In this document: positions 43,922 through 52,172 of the stretch, in pieces
Numbering within the stretch: position 1 is the stretch's first letter
How the letters are laid out: the number at the start of each line of letters is the position of its first letter
Assembly: GCF_041358175.1 (NCBI RefSeq)
Contig: NZ_JBGKBE010000001.1
Coordinates: 682,001 to 746,000, forward strand
Direction: 5' to 3'
Length of the DNA stretch: 64,000 bases
Origin: Muriicola sp041358175
Lineage (GTDB): Bacteria; Bacteroidota; Bacteroidia; Flavobacteriales; Flavobacteriaceae
The notes under the pieces: generated by a model
Database searches by the model: none
Seen by the model: the letters and a program-made list of their open reading frames with translations, nothing else
Told to the model about the DNA's origin: nothing
Program-made: the position numbers and the translations under genes

Positions 43922-44958
43922 CAAAAATAATGGTCGTCGATGACGAAACAGATCTGGAAGTCCTGATTAAGCAGAAATTCCGCAAGAAGATCAGGCAGAA
44001 GGAATACGAATTTTTATTTGCCGAGAATGGGCAGATGGCCCTCGAAAAAATGAAGGAGAATCCGGATGTGGATATTGTATTGAGCGACATTAATATGCCC
44101 ATTATGGACGGGCTTACGCTACTCAGTAAAATCAATGAACTGAGTCCGCTAATAAAGTCGGTCATTGTCTCAGCTTATGGTGACATGGATAACATACGTA
44201 CGGCCATGAACCGAGGGGCATTCGATTTTATTACCAAGCCAATCAATTTTGAGGACCTTTCTATTACCATGGAAAAGACCATCGCATTTGCCAGGCAGCT
44301 CAAAAAGACCCTGCAGGCTATCAAGGAGAACAATATTCTGAAAATGTACGTGGATGAAAACGTGCTGAATTTTATGGGGACACAGGAATATGAATCCAGC
44401 GTGATGCTCAATGAGTCCATAGAAGGAACAGTGGTCTTCTTCGATCTCTGTGGCTTTACAAAGTTCAGTGAAAAGAACAAGGCAGATACCGTGGTGCAGA
44501 TGATCAACACTTACTTCGACATCATGGTGAAGGAGATCATTGCACAACAGGGTTTTGTCGATAAATTCATGGGAGATGCAATCATGGCGGTTTTCCGGGG
44601 GGAATACCATTTAGACAGGGCTATTGACACCGCTCTTGCCATTCGAAATCAGATGGATACCCTTGATCCAAAAGATCTTCCGGCAAACTTTAAACCCATG
44701 GTTTCTGTTGGGATTAAAAGGGGGGAAATGATCTCGGGGAATATCGGATCGGCTAGCCTGAAACGACTCGATTATACGGTCATAGGAGACACCGTAAACA
44801 CGGCGGCTCGCCTACAGGATGCTGCCAAAGAAAACCAGATCCTGATCACAGAAAGTTGCTATGAGACCGTAAAGGAATCCTTCAAATGTAAGAAGGTAGG
44901 TGATATTCAGCTGAAGAACAAAAAAGACAAGATCACGGTTTACGAAGTATTGGATTAA
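43918..44958 (+). CDS. Receiver-class III adenylate cyclase fusion
   Basis: A 346-residue response regulator with a cyclase output. The receiver spans residues 1-about 120 (Asp57 in LSDINMPIMDG, Lys in ITKPINF) and the class III cyclase about 165-346. Metal-binding Asp176 (VVFFDLCGFT) and Asp220 (KFMGDAIMAVF), the purine-specifying pair Lys216 and Asp285 (RLDYTVIGDTVN), and the transition-state Arg298 (NTAARL) are all present. The Lys/Asp pair predicts ATP, hence cAMP, rather than GTP. Its start overlaps the upstream receiver by 4 bp. Phosphorylation by the giant kinase probably controls dimeric cyclase activity. Confidence 0.94.
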   Translation: MTKIMVVDDETDLEVLIKQKFRKKIRQKEYEFLFAENGQMALEKMKENPDVDIVLSDINMPIMDGLTLLSKINELSPLIKSVIVSAYGDMDNIRTAMNRGAFDFITKPINFEDLSITMEKTIAFARQLKKTLQAIKENNILKMYVDENVLNFMGTQEYESSVMLNESIEGTVVFFDLCGFTKFSEKNKADTVVQMINTYFDIMVKEIIAQQGFVDKFMGDAIMAVFRGEYHLDRAIDTALAIRNQMDTLDPKDLPANFKPMVSVGIKRGEMISGNIGSASLKRLDYTVIGDTVNTAARLQDAAKENQILITESCYETVKESFKCKKVGDIQLKNKKDKITVYEVLD

Positions 44959-45218
44959 CTAAAGGCATTTTAAGGTCTTATCACCCCATAAGACAAAGTG
45001 AATTCTAAATGGATTGCCTGACAGTACTACACATCTTCCCAGGAGGGTGACTCAACCCTTACAATTTGTATAAAACTTGGTGGAACAAGGACGGTAATAT
45101 TCAGACGACTTATTCGTTCTTTAGTAAGAGCTATTTCGTGTTCTGTTGAGATAAGGGCATGAAGTAAGAGCTCATTAAACCCTTTTGTAAAAAAGGGGTC
45201 CTAATTAAAATCAACCTT
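44959..45218. other. Intergenic spacer, nothing recognised
   Basis: The spacer is 260 bp, AT-rich, with no ORF, RNA or clear hairpin that I can support. The promoter of the following lipoprotein gene presumably lies here. Confidence 0.3.
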
Positions 45219-46118
45219 ATGAAATTCCAATCATTTTATGTCCTAATTATAATTTTGTTTTTGGCCGCCTGTTCATCTTCAGACGAGGAGGGAGAGGTTT
45301 TAGAAACTAGTATCGAATTCGGAACCCCCCAACGGGTAAGCGTGCAGGGCTATGACGACCAGATCATGGAGCCATTTTTAAGCAGGGATGGCAGTATCCT
45401 TTTCTTCAACAACCTGAACAATCCTTCTGTAGACACCAATCTCCACTGGAGTACACGTATCAACAATACCCTGTTTGAATACCAGGGGGAGTTACAGGGG
45501 GTGGCCACGGAAAGTCTTGAGGGCGTCCCTACCATGGATCAGAATAATAACTTGTATTACGTATATACTGGCGATTATTTTCAAACGCTTCAATCGATTT
45601 ATATGGGAACCTACGATGCAGGTGGACTCACCAATATATCTGTGGTTGAAAATCTGTCCCTGAACCAGCCGGGCTGGCTGAATTTTGATGTGGAAGTATC
45701 CAACGACGGACAAACGCTTTATTTTGTAGACGGCCTTTACGACGAGAACGGAGGACCGAGGGAGGCGAATTTTTCAATTGCGCGAAAAAACGGAACTGAA
45801 TTTCAAAGGGATCCCAATAGCGCTACTTTACTGGCAAATATCAATACGGATAATCTGGAATATGCCGCTGCAATTTCAAAAAATGAACTGGAACTTTGTT
45901 TTACCAGGATTATCGGAGATATTTCACCTGATTCTGAAGCAAAGATTTATATCGCAACCCGAACATCTTCTGACCTTCCTTTTTCAGAACCACAACTCAT
46001 CTCCGAGATTACCGGATTTGTGGAAGGGCCTACCTTTTCTGCAGATGACAACGGACTGTATTATCACAAAAAAGAGAATGAAGATTTTGTGCTGTACTAC
46101 ATCGAGAAGCAACCTTGA
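45219..46118 (+). CDS. Lipoprotein with PD40-like beta-propeller
   Basis: A 299-residue lipoprotein (signal MKFQSFYVLIIILFLAAC, Cys18) with an acidic linker and a beta-rich domain containing WD40-like/PD40-type motifs (SRDGSILFFNNLN, SNDGQTLYFVDGL, SADDNGLYYHKK). In Bacteroidota such domains bind peptidoglycan-linked or surface partners, or serve as scaffolds. No catalytic motif. It follows the cyclase gene by 260 bp in the same direction; a functional link is not established. Confidence 0.75.
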   Translation: MKFQSFYVLIIILFLAACSSSDEEGEVLETSIEFGTPQRVSVQGYDDQIMEPFLSRDGSILFFNNLNNPSVDTNLHWSTRINNTLFEYQGELQGVATESLEGVPTMDQNNNLYYVYTGDYFQTLQSIYMGTYDAGGLTNISVVENLSLNQPGWLNFDVEVSNDGQTLYFVDGLYDENGGPREANFSIARKNGTEFQRDPNSATLLANINTDNLEYAAAISKNELELCFTRIIGDISPDSEAKIYIATRTSSDLPFSEPQLISEITGFVEGPTFSADDNGLYYHKKENEDFVLYYIEKQP

Positions 46119-46212
46119 TAAATATCCCCCTTCGTTTAAGAATAAGACAAGAATTCATAAGGTGAATACAATTAGGAAAAACTCATTACCTTCGTAAGAA
46201 AGCCTTAAAATT

Positions 46213-46656
46213 TTGGATAAAAACAAAGTAAAAAATGTCTTTGTGAAGGGAGCCATAACTCCCGAATTCATCGCCAATTCTATCGCCAAACACCAGTCGA
46301 AAACCGGAATTGGTGCCCATGATATCTTTCTGGGACAGGTAAGGGCTGATGTGATTGATGGAAAAGAGGTTAAAGCAATTGATTATTCGGCCTATGAATC
46401 CATGGCCAACCAGAAATTCCACGAGATCAGGGAAGCCACCTTTGCAAAATTTGAGCTGAGCTGTATGCATATTTACCACAGCATTGGGAGGGTGGAAACA
46501 GGCGAAATATGCCTCTTTGTCTTTGTTTCTTCTCCGCATCGCAAAGTGGTCTTTGACGCCCTTTACTATGTGGTGGAAGAAATTAAAGCTGAGGTGCCGG
46601 TATTTGGCAAGGAAGTCTTCGATGATGAATCCTATCAATGGAAAGTGAATACATAA
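46213..46656 (+). CDS. moaE: Molybdopterin synthase catalytic subunit MoaE
   Basis: MoaE, with MoaD, inserts two sulfurs into cyclic pyranopterin to form molybdopterin. The 147-residue frame must start at TTG 46213: the in-frame stop at 46195 leaves no ATG upstream of the conserved sequence. Motifs include AHDIFLGQVRADVIDGKEV, YSAYESMA, HSIGRVETGEI and the active-site Lys region EEIKAEVPVFGKE. It lies three bases before moaC. Other moa/moe genes are not in this window. Confidence 0.9.
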   Translation: MDKNKVKNVFVKGAITPEFIANSIAKHQSKTGIGAHDIFLGQVRADVIDGKEVKAIDYSAYESMANQKFHEIREATFAKFELSCMHIYHSIGRVETGEICLFVFVSSPHRKVVFDALYYVVEEIKAEVPVFGKEVFDDESYQWKVNT

Positions 46657-46659
46657 AAG

Positions 46660-47088
46660 ATGGTCGATATAACGCATAAGGAAAATACACTTAGAACTGC
46701 TATCGCCGAGGCTATTGTAGAAGTAAGTTCCCCTGAAACAATACAGGCCATCAGAGAAAAAAGAGTGCCGAAGGGAGATGTCTTTGCGATGAGCAAGGCA
46801 GCCGGACTGCTGGGGGTGAAAAAAACTGCCGATCTTTTACCCGATTGCCATCCGCTACCGATTGAATACACAGATATCCGATACGAAATAGAAGAACTTC
46901 AGATCAGGATCACCATCACCGTCAAGACCCATTATAAAACGGGGGTAGAAGTGGAGGCCATGCATGGGGCCAGTGTTGTGGCCCTGAACCTTTACGATAT
47001 GCTTAAACCCATAGATAAGGGAGTTGAAATCGCCAGAATCCGCCTGATAAAAAAGACAGGAGGAAAATCAGATATCAACAAGAGGTAG
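46660..47088 (+). CDS. moaC: Cyclic pyranopterin monophosphate synthase MoaC
   Basis: MoaC converts the GTP-derived intermediate made by MoaA to cyclic pyranopterin monophosphate. This 142-residue protein carries KGDVFAMSKAAGLLGVKKTA, the hallmark CHPLPI, KTHYKTGVEVEAMHGASVVA and the terminal LIKKTGGKSD. It is slightly shorter than the common 160 residues, mainly at the N-terminus, where VDITHKENTLRTAIAE directly begins the fold. It is in an operon with moaE. Confidence 0.93.
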   Translation: MVDITHKENTLRTAIAEAIVEVSSPETIQAIREKRVPKGDVFAMSKAAGLLGVKKTADLLPDCHPLPIEYTDIRYEIEELQIRITITVKTHYKTGVEVEAMHGASVVALNLYDMLKPIDKGVEIARIRLIKKTGGKSDINKR

Positions 47089-47093
47089 TTCCG

Positions 47094-47807
47094 TTATTTT
47101 CTAATGGCCCAAATCTCGTACATGGGCTCACCCCTGCTGTTCTTTCCCGTATGGTGCCAGTCGTCGCCCTTGCGTTCGTAATTAAAATTCAATGAGGCGC
47201 CTACCCGACTATTATCCCGGGAGAAGTAATCGATATTTTCGGTATAGACTCCATCCTCAGAAGTAAAAGAACCTCCACCTGTTCCCGAAAACCGCATGGT
47301 TTCAGTATGGTAGGCAATCCATTGAAAATGCCCATCCATTAGAAATTTTAAAGTCTTTCTGGGATTAGACTCTCCTCTTCTGTCCTGTCCGGTATCAGGG
47401 CCTCGTGTTGCAAAGAGCCAGGCTCCGTCCAGATCCTGATCCTTGCTTTTTACCTGCTTCAGACCAATTGGTTTTCCTTCATTCAGTACAAGCTTGTCTC
47501 CGTCCATAGAATAAGAAAATGCCATCGCTTTAGCCCCATCATTTTCATAGGCTGAATTAAATTCGAGTTGTACTTTTATGGAGTCCCCCTCGACGGTATA
47601 AAATCCCCCTCGGGTACGGACGAAATCCGGAGCGGTGGTGTATTCCGTATACACCAAATAATTACCGTTCATTTTTATTTCGTGAATCAGATCCGTGGAT
47701 TCAGAATCCGTTCTCAGGTACACACCAGGACCGGGTTGTGCCCAGATAGCTGAGCAAAAAAATGCAATAAGAACTGGCATCACCAATCTTTTTATTGAGT
47801 ATTTCAT
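47094..47807 (-). CDS. Secreted protein with two lipocalin-like halves, unknown function
   Basis: A 237-residue protein with a signal peptide ending near AIWAQ. Two successive halves share a strand order and motifs: the first has GGFYTVEGDSIKVQLEF, the second GGSFTSEDGVYTENIDYF, each preceded by a long conserved strand (YLVYTEYTT; FQWIAYHTET). This suggests an internal duplication of a small beta-barrel. Similar proteins in Bacteroidota are labelled membrane or secreted protein. No enzymatic signature. Confidence 0.65.
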   Translation of the reverse strand: MKYSIKRLVMPVLIAFFCSAIWAQPGPGVYLRTDSESTDLIHEIKMNGNYLVYTEYTTAPDFVRTRGGFYTVEGDSIKVQLEFNSAYENDGAKAMAFSYSMDGDKLVLNEGKPIGLKQVKSKDQDLDGAWLFATRGPDTGQDRRGESNPRKTLKFLMDGHFQWIAYHTETMRFSGTGGGSFTSEDGVYTENIDYFSRDNSRVGASLNFNYERKGDDWHHTGKNSRGEPMYEIWAIRK

Positions 47808-48060
47808 GACATCTTGATTTATACCCTAAGATACAAAGAGTTAGGAAATTAGACCTTCAGATATTTTATTTAGAAAGGTATTTTTTAGATGTGCATATTA
47901 AACCTATATTATCATTTAGAAAATTGTATAAAAAAAACTTGAATTTTACTTTTTTTTGATTTCATTTACACCGCAAATCAGGAAGATTCAGCTCAGTTAA
48001 AGACATTAACCCGAAAGGAAGTACAGGCGTATAAAAAAAATCTAATCCCTCACCTATTTA

Positions 48061-49461
48061 ATGAACATTAAATACATCGATCTGATCGATCAAAGTTATT
48101 ATTTCCCTCAGGAGGAGTTTACCCTGGAGGAGGATAATCTCCTATTTCACGGTATTCCCCTGAGATCTCTTGTGGAACAATACGGAAGTCCGCTTAAGTT
48201 CACCTACCTGCCCAAGATTTCGAGAAACATCAACAGGGCTAAGGAGTGGTTTGCCAAAGCGATAGAAAGACACAATTATAAAGGAAAGTACATCTACTGT
48301 TATTGTACAAAAAGTTCTCATTTCCAGTACGTGCTTGACGAAGCCCTGAAGAATGACATCCATATTGAGACTTCTTCGGCTTTTGACATAAATATTGTAG
48401 AACAGCTTAAGAAGGCGGGCAAGATAAAAGATAATACCTATGTCCTCTGCAATGGTTTTAAAAGGGACAGATACATACAGAACATCGCGGATCTTATTAA
48501 CGGGGGGCACAGGAATTGCATCCCCATCATTGATAATTATGAAGAGATCGACCTGCTCAGCGATGCAATTAACGATCCATTTAGTATCGGGATCAGGATC
48601 GCTTCCGAAGAAGAACCAAAATTTGAGTTCTATACCTCGAGACTTGGGATAGGCTACAGAAACATCGTCCCATTTTACGAAAACCAGATCCGGGACAATG
48701 ATAAGGTGGAACTCAAGATGCTTCATTTCTTTATCAATACCGGCATTCGTGACAATGCCTATTACTGGAATGAACTAACCAAGTGTTTAAAGGTTTATGT
48801 AAGGCTAAAAAAGATTTGTCCCAGCCTGGACAGTCTTAACATCGGAGGAGGATTTCCCACTAAAAACTCTCTTGCCTTTGAGTACGACTATGAGTATATG
48901 GTGGATGAGATCATTAACCAGATCAATATCGCCTGCAAGGAAGCAGACGTGCCCGTACCCAATATCTTCACTGAATTTGGAAGCTTTACAGTAGGAGAGA
49001 GTGGAGGGGCAATCTACGAGGTGCTGTATCAGAAACAACAGAATGATAGGGAAAAGTGGAATATGATCGATTCCAGTTTTATTACCACATTACCAGATTC
49101 CTGGGCCATCAACAAACGTTTTATTATGTTGCCTGTAAATCGCTGGCACGATCAGTATGAAAGAGTATTGTTGGGCGGACTCACCTGTGACAGTGATGAT
49201 TACTACAACAGTATTCAGGATATGAACGCCATTTACCTTCCCAAATACAGGAAAGACAAGCCGCTTTATATCGGGTTTTTTAATACCGGGGCTTATCAGG
49301 AAACCATCGGGGGATTTGGAGGCTTGCAACATTGCCTTATTCCCACTCCTAAACATATACTCATAGATCGTGACGAAGACGGGAAGCTGGTGACACAAGT
49401 ATTTAGTGAACAACAAAAAGCATCGGAATTGCTTAAAATTTTAGGATATGAGAACATCTAA
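48061..49461 (+). CDS. speA: Arginine decarboxylase (fold-type III, PLP-dependent)
   Basis: It converts arginine to agmatine, the first step of polyamine synthesis. The 466-residue protein is the short Bacteroidota form of the alanine-racemase-fold decarboxylases. The PLP Lys84 lies in YCYCTKSSHFQYV. Further motifs are CNGFKRDRYIQNIADLI, LNIGGGFPTKNS and TEFGSFTVGESGG. Its end overlaps the agmatinase start by 14 bp, a tight operon. A spacer of 253 bp (47808-48060) with no visible feature precedes it. Confidence 0.9.
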   Translation: MNIKYIDLIDQSYYFPQEEFTLEEDNLLFHGIPLRSLVEQYGSPLKFTYLPKISRNINRAKEWFAKAIERHNYKGKYIYCYCTKSSHFQYVLDEALKNDIHIETSSAFDINIVEQLKKAGKIKDNTYVLCNGFKRDRYIQNIADLINGGHRNCIPIIDNYEEIDLLSDAINDPFSIGIRIASEEEPKFEFYTSRLGIGYRNIVPFYENQIRDNDKVELKMLHFFINTGIRDNAYYWNELTKCLKVYVRLKKICPSLDSLNIGGGFPTKNSLAFEYDYEYMVDEIINQINIACKEADVPVPNIFTEFGSFTVGESGGAIYEVLYQKQQNDREKWNMIDSSFITTLPDSWAINKRFIMLPVNRWHDQYERVLLGGLTCDSDDYYNSIQDMNAIYLPKYRKDKPLYIGFFNTGAYQETIGGFGGLQHCLIPTPKHILIDRDEDGKLVTQVFSEQQKASELLKILGYENI

Positions 49462-50392
49462 AAATTACGCGGGAATCCCTGACGAATTTGCACAACTTGA
49501 AAAATCGAAAGTTGTATTGATTCCCGTACCTTATGACGGTACAAGTACCTGGGGGAAGGGAGCGGATAAAGGTCCTGAGGCCCTGCTCGAAGCTTCCGAG
49601 AATATGGAGCTCTACGACATCGAGACAGATACGGAGGTCTACAAACAAGGGGTTCATGTTACCAGCCCTATAGCAGAGCTCTCCAAGCCCGAAGCTATGG
49701 TAAATAGTGTACATAAAATTACAAAGGAGTACATCAAACGAAACAAATTCGTTACCCTGGTTGGAGGAGAGCATTCTATTTCTATCGGATCTATCCGTGC
49801 TTTTAATGAATGTTTTGAAAATCTCACCGTTCTGCATATAGATGCACATGCCGATTTAAGAGAATCCTATGATGGTACACCTTTCAACCATGCCTGTGCA
49901 GTTTACGAGGCAAGTCAGCAAACAAATCTGGTCCAGGTAGGTATCAGAAGTATGGATGCTATAGAGACAACTATCATGGATGTTGAAAAGACATTTTTTG
50001 CACATGAAATGGTCGATGATGACTACTGGATGGACAAGGTCGTTGACTTACTGGGTGAAAATGTGTTTATTACCTTCGATCTGGACGCCTTAGACCCGTC
50101 AATTATGCCGTCAACAGGAACTCCGGAACCCGGTGGTCTTCTATGGTATGAAACCCTTGAATTCCTGAAGCAGGTATTTGAAGAAAAAAATGTGGTCGGC
50201 TTTGATTTGGTAGAATTATGCCCTAATAGTAACGATAGATCCTCAGACTTCCTGGCTGCAAAACTGTACTATAAAATGCTCAGTTATAAATTCAAGGATG
50301 AAGCTGTAGAGGATGAATACGATAATACCTACGAGATGGAAACAGGCAGTGGAAATTCTTCCCTACCGAAATTTAATGAAGATGATGAGTAA
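49448..50392 (+). CDS. speB: Agmatinase
   Basis: Agmatinase hydrolyses agmatine to putrescine and urea with a binuclear Mn centre. The 314-residue protein shows all metal ligands: His109 (GGEHS), Asp132, His134 and Asp136 (DAHADLR), and Asp211 and Asp213 (FDLDALDPS). The C-terminus has a short acidic extension (DEYDNTYEMETG). It is coupled to the decarboxylase upstream and overlaps the DHS-like gene downstream. Confidence 0.95.
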   Translation: MRTSKNYAGIPDEFAQLEKSKVVLIPVPYDGTSTWGKGADKGPEALLEASENMELYDIETDTEVYKQGVHVTSPIAELSKPEAMVNSVHKITKEYIKRNKFVTLVGGEHSISIGSIRAFNECFENLTVLHIDAHADLRESYDGTPFNHACAVYEASQQTNLVQVGIRSMDAIETTIMDVEKTFFAHEMVDDDYWMDKVVDLLGENVFITFDLDALDPSIMPSTGTPEPGGLLWYETLEFLKQVFEEKNVVGFDLVELCPNSNDRSSDFLAAKLYYKMLSYKFKDEAVEDEYDNTYEMETGSGNSSLPKFNEDDE

Positions 50393-51356
50393 AGGACCCA
50401 TATCAGATTTTATTTCAAAATACTATCTGCACTTTAACGCAGCAGCCCTTGTAGACGCTGCCAAGGCGTATGAAGAGCAGTTACAGAATGGAGCAAAGAT
50501 GCTTGTCTCTCTGGCCGGAGCCATGAGTACCGCAGAATTGGGTAAGATCTTTGCCGAGATGATTCGTCAGGATAAAGTGCATATCATTTCCTGTACCGGG
50601 GCCAACCTGGAAGAAGACATCATGAATCTTGTTGCACATTCGCACTATAAAAGGGTTCCAAGCTATAGAGATCTAACCCCGGAGCAAGAATGGGATTTGC
50701 TCGAAAAAGGCCTCAACAGGGTAACCGATACATGTATTCCCGAGGAAGAAGCATTCCGAAGGCTACAGGAGCACATCCATAAATTGTGGAAAGAGGCTGA
50801 AGAGGCAGGTAAGCGGTACCTACCTCACGAATATATGTACCAGATGCTGCTTTCAGGTGTTTTGGAAGAATATTACGAGATAGACCTGAAAGACTCCTGG
50901 ATGTATGCGGCGGCAGAAAAAAACCTTCCTATAGTTTGTCCCGGCTGGGAAGACAGTACCATGGGGAACATATTTGCATCCTACGTAATTAAAAGTGAAT
51001 TAAAAGCTTCTACGGTGAAGTCGGGGATTGAATACATGACCTTTCTGGCCGACTGGTATACTGAGAATTCTGAAAAGGGAATCGGCTTTTTCCAGATCGG
51101 GGGAGGCATAGCCGGAGACTTTCCAATATGTGTGGTTCCTATGCTATACCAGGATATGGAAAGGACCGATACTCCTTTCTGGAGCTATTTCTGCCAGATC
51201 AGTGACAGTACCACCAGTTACGGTAGTTATTCCGGGGCAGTTCCAAATGAAAAGATCACCTGGGGAAAACTGGGAATAGAAACCCCTAAATTTATTATTG
51301 AGAGTGATGCAACTATTGTTGCACCATTAATTTTTGCTTATCTTTTGGACATGTAA
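50385..51356 (+). CDS. Deoxyhypusine-synthase-like protein, probable homospermidine synthase
   Basis: Bacteria lack eIF5A, so DHS-like enzymes act on free polyamines. In several bacteria they make sym-homospermidine, a major polyamine of flavobacteria. This protein (about 323 residues) keeps the DHS fold motifs VSLAGAMSTAELGKIF, ISCTGANLEEDIMN, FQIGGGIAGDF and the lysine segment NEKITWGKLG. I chose ATG 50385 (MSKGPISDF), just inside the agmatinase end. ATGs at 50376 and 50382 are possible and the longer 50313 frame is not needed. Putrescine from the two upstream enzymes is the likely substrate. Confidence 0.88.
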   Translation: MSKGPISDFISKYYLHFNAAALVDAAKAYEEQLQNGAKMLVSLAGAMSTAELGKIFAEMIRQDKVHIISCTGANLEEDIMNLVAHSHYKRVPSYRDLTPEQEWDLLEKGLNRVTDTCIPEEEAFRRLQEHIHKLWKEAEEAGKRYLPHEYMYQMLLSGVLEEYYEIDLKDSWMYAAAEKNLPIVCPGWEDSTMGNIFASYVIKSELKASTVKSGIEYMTFLADWYTENSEKGIGFFQIGGGIAGDFPICVVPMLYQDMERTDTPFWSYFCQISDSTTSYGSYSGAVPNEKITWGKLGIETPKFIIESDATIVAPLIFAYLLDM

Positions 51357-51358
51357 TT

Positions 51359-51664
51359 ATGGATAATTTAAAGAGAGTCATAGTAGATTTTAAAAAGCTT
51401 ACTCCCGAGGTTCTAAAACTATTGGTTGAAAGATACCCAGACGGCTATGATGATGCACATATTATCACTTTTAAAAATGCCAGTGGAGAAAGGATTGAAG
51501 CTGTGGAGGTAACCACTGACGATACTAAATACCTGGTAAAGATCAGTGCGAAACTGGAAGTGACTATGGCAAATTACGATGAAGACGACTATGAAGATTT
51601 TGATGATGATGATCCGGAAGCAATTCCAGATGTGGAGGTTGAGGAAGATGATCCTGAAGACTAA
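51359..51664 (+). CDS. Small acidic protein of the polyamine operon
   Basis: A 101-residue protein starting two bases after the DHS-like stop. A folded N-terminal part (VIVDFKKLTPEVLKLLVER) is followed by an extremely acidic tail from about residue 73 (DEDDYEDFDDDDPE). No known domain is recognised. Co-expression with polyamine enzymes and the strong negative charge suggest binding of polyamines or RNA-associated factors, which is speculation. Confidence 0.75.
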   Translation: MDNLKRVIVDFKKLTPEVLKLLVERYPDGYDDAHIITFKNASGERIEAVEVTTDDTKYLVKISAKLEVTMANYDEDDYEDFDDDDPEAIPDVEVEEDDPED

Positions 51665-51691
51665 TTTCGTATTATAACAACGGATTGATAT

Positions 51692-52108
51692 ATGACAAAC
51701 AGCGCTTTTCACCTCGCCTTACCTTGTTACAGCGTTACCAAAACCAGGAAATTCTATATCGAAATCCTTGGGGCAGAGCTGGGAAGACACTCTACACAAT
51801 GGGCAGACATCAATCTCTACGGCAATCAGATCACCTTTACCAAATCAGGAGAATTTTCATTTAACTACAAGTCCTATAAATTTGGCGACAATATTCTTCC
51901 TTCTTTCCATTTTGGGGTCATCCTCAATGAGAAAAAATGGAATGAAATTCACCAGAAAATATCAGAAATTCTGGAGAAAGATTCCGAGCCCATCACTTTT
52001 CTTAAGAGTAAAAAGGGAGAGCATACTTCCTTCTTTATTGAAGATCCCAATGGTTATGTGGTGGAATTTAAATGTTTTAAGGAACCTAAAGAAGTGTTTG
52101 CCTCCTGA
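51692..52108 (+). CDS. VOC (glyoxalase/dioxygenase superfamily) protein
   Basis: A 138-residue protein with two beta-alpha-beta-beta-beta units. The first, FHLALPCYSVTKTRKFYIEI, has the typical His and FYxxxLG-like element. The second has LPSFHFGVIL and the C-terminal FFIEDPNGYVVEFKCF with the metal-ligand Glu. This signature is typical of glyoxalase/bleomycin-resistance-type enzymes. The substrate is unknown. It follows the acidic protein by 28 bp and may belong to the same operon. Confidence 0.88.
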   Translation: MTNSAFHLALPCYSVTKTRKFYIEILGAELGRHSTQWADINLYGNQITFTKSGEFSFNYKSYKFGDNILPSFHFGVILNEKKWNEIHQKISEILEKDSEPITFLKSKKGEHTSFFIEDPNGYVVEFKCFKEPKEVFAS

Positions 52109-52172
52109 AGGTTCAGGTTACACTAAAGCATTTGAAACAAATTCAAATTAATTTTTAAGGAAACTAATCCCC

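Noticed and set aside
50313..50384. Longer N-terminus for the DHS-like protein
   Set aside because: It would overlap the agmatinase C-terminus by 80 bp and adds residues with no family match; starts at 50376-50385 fit better.
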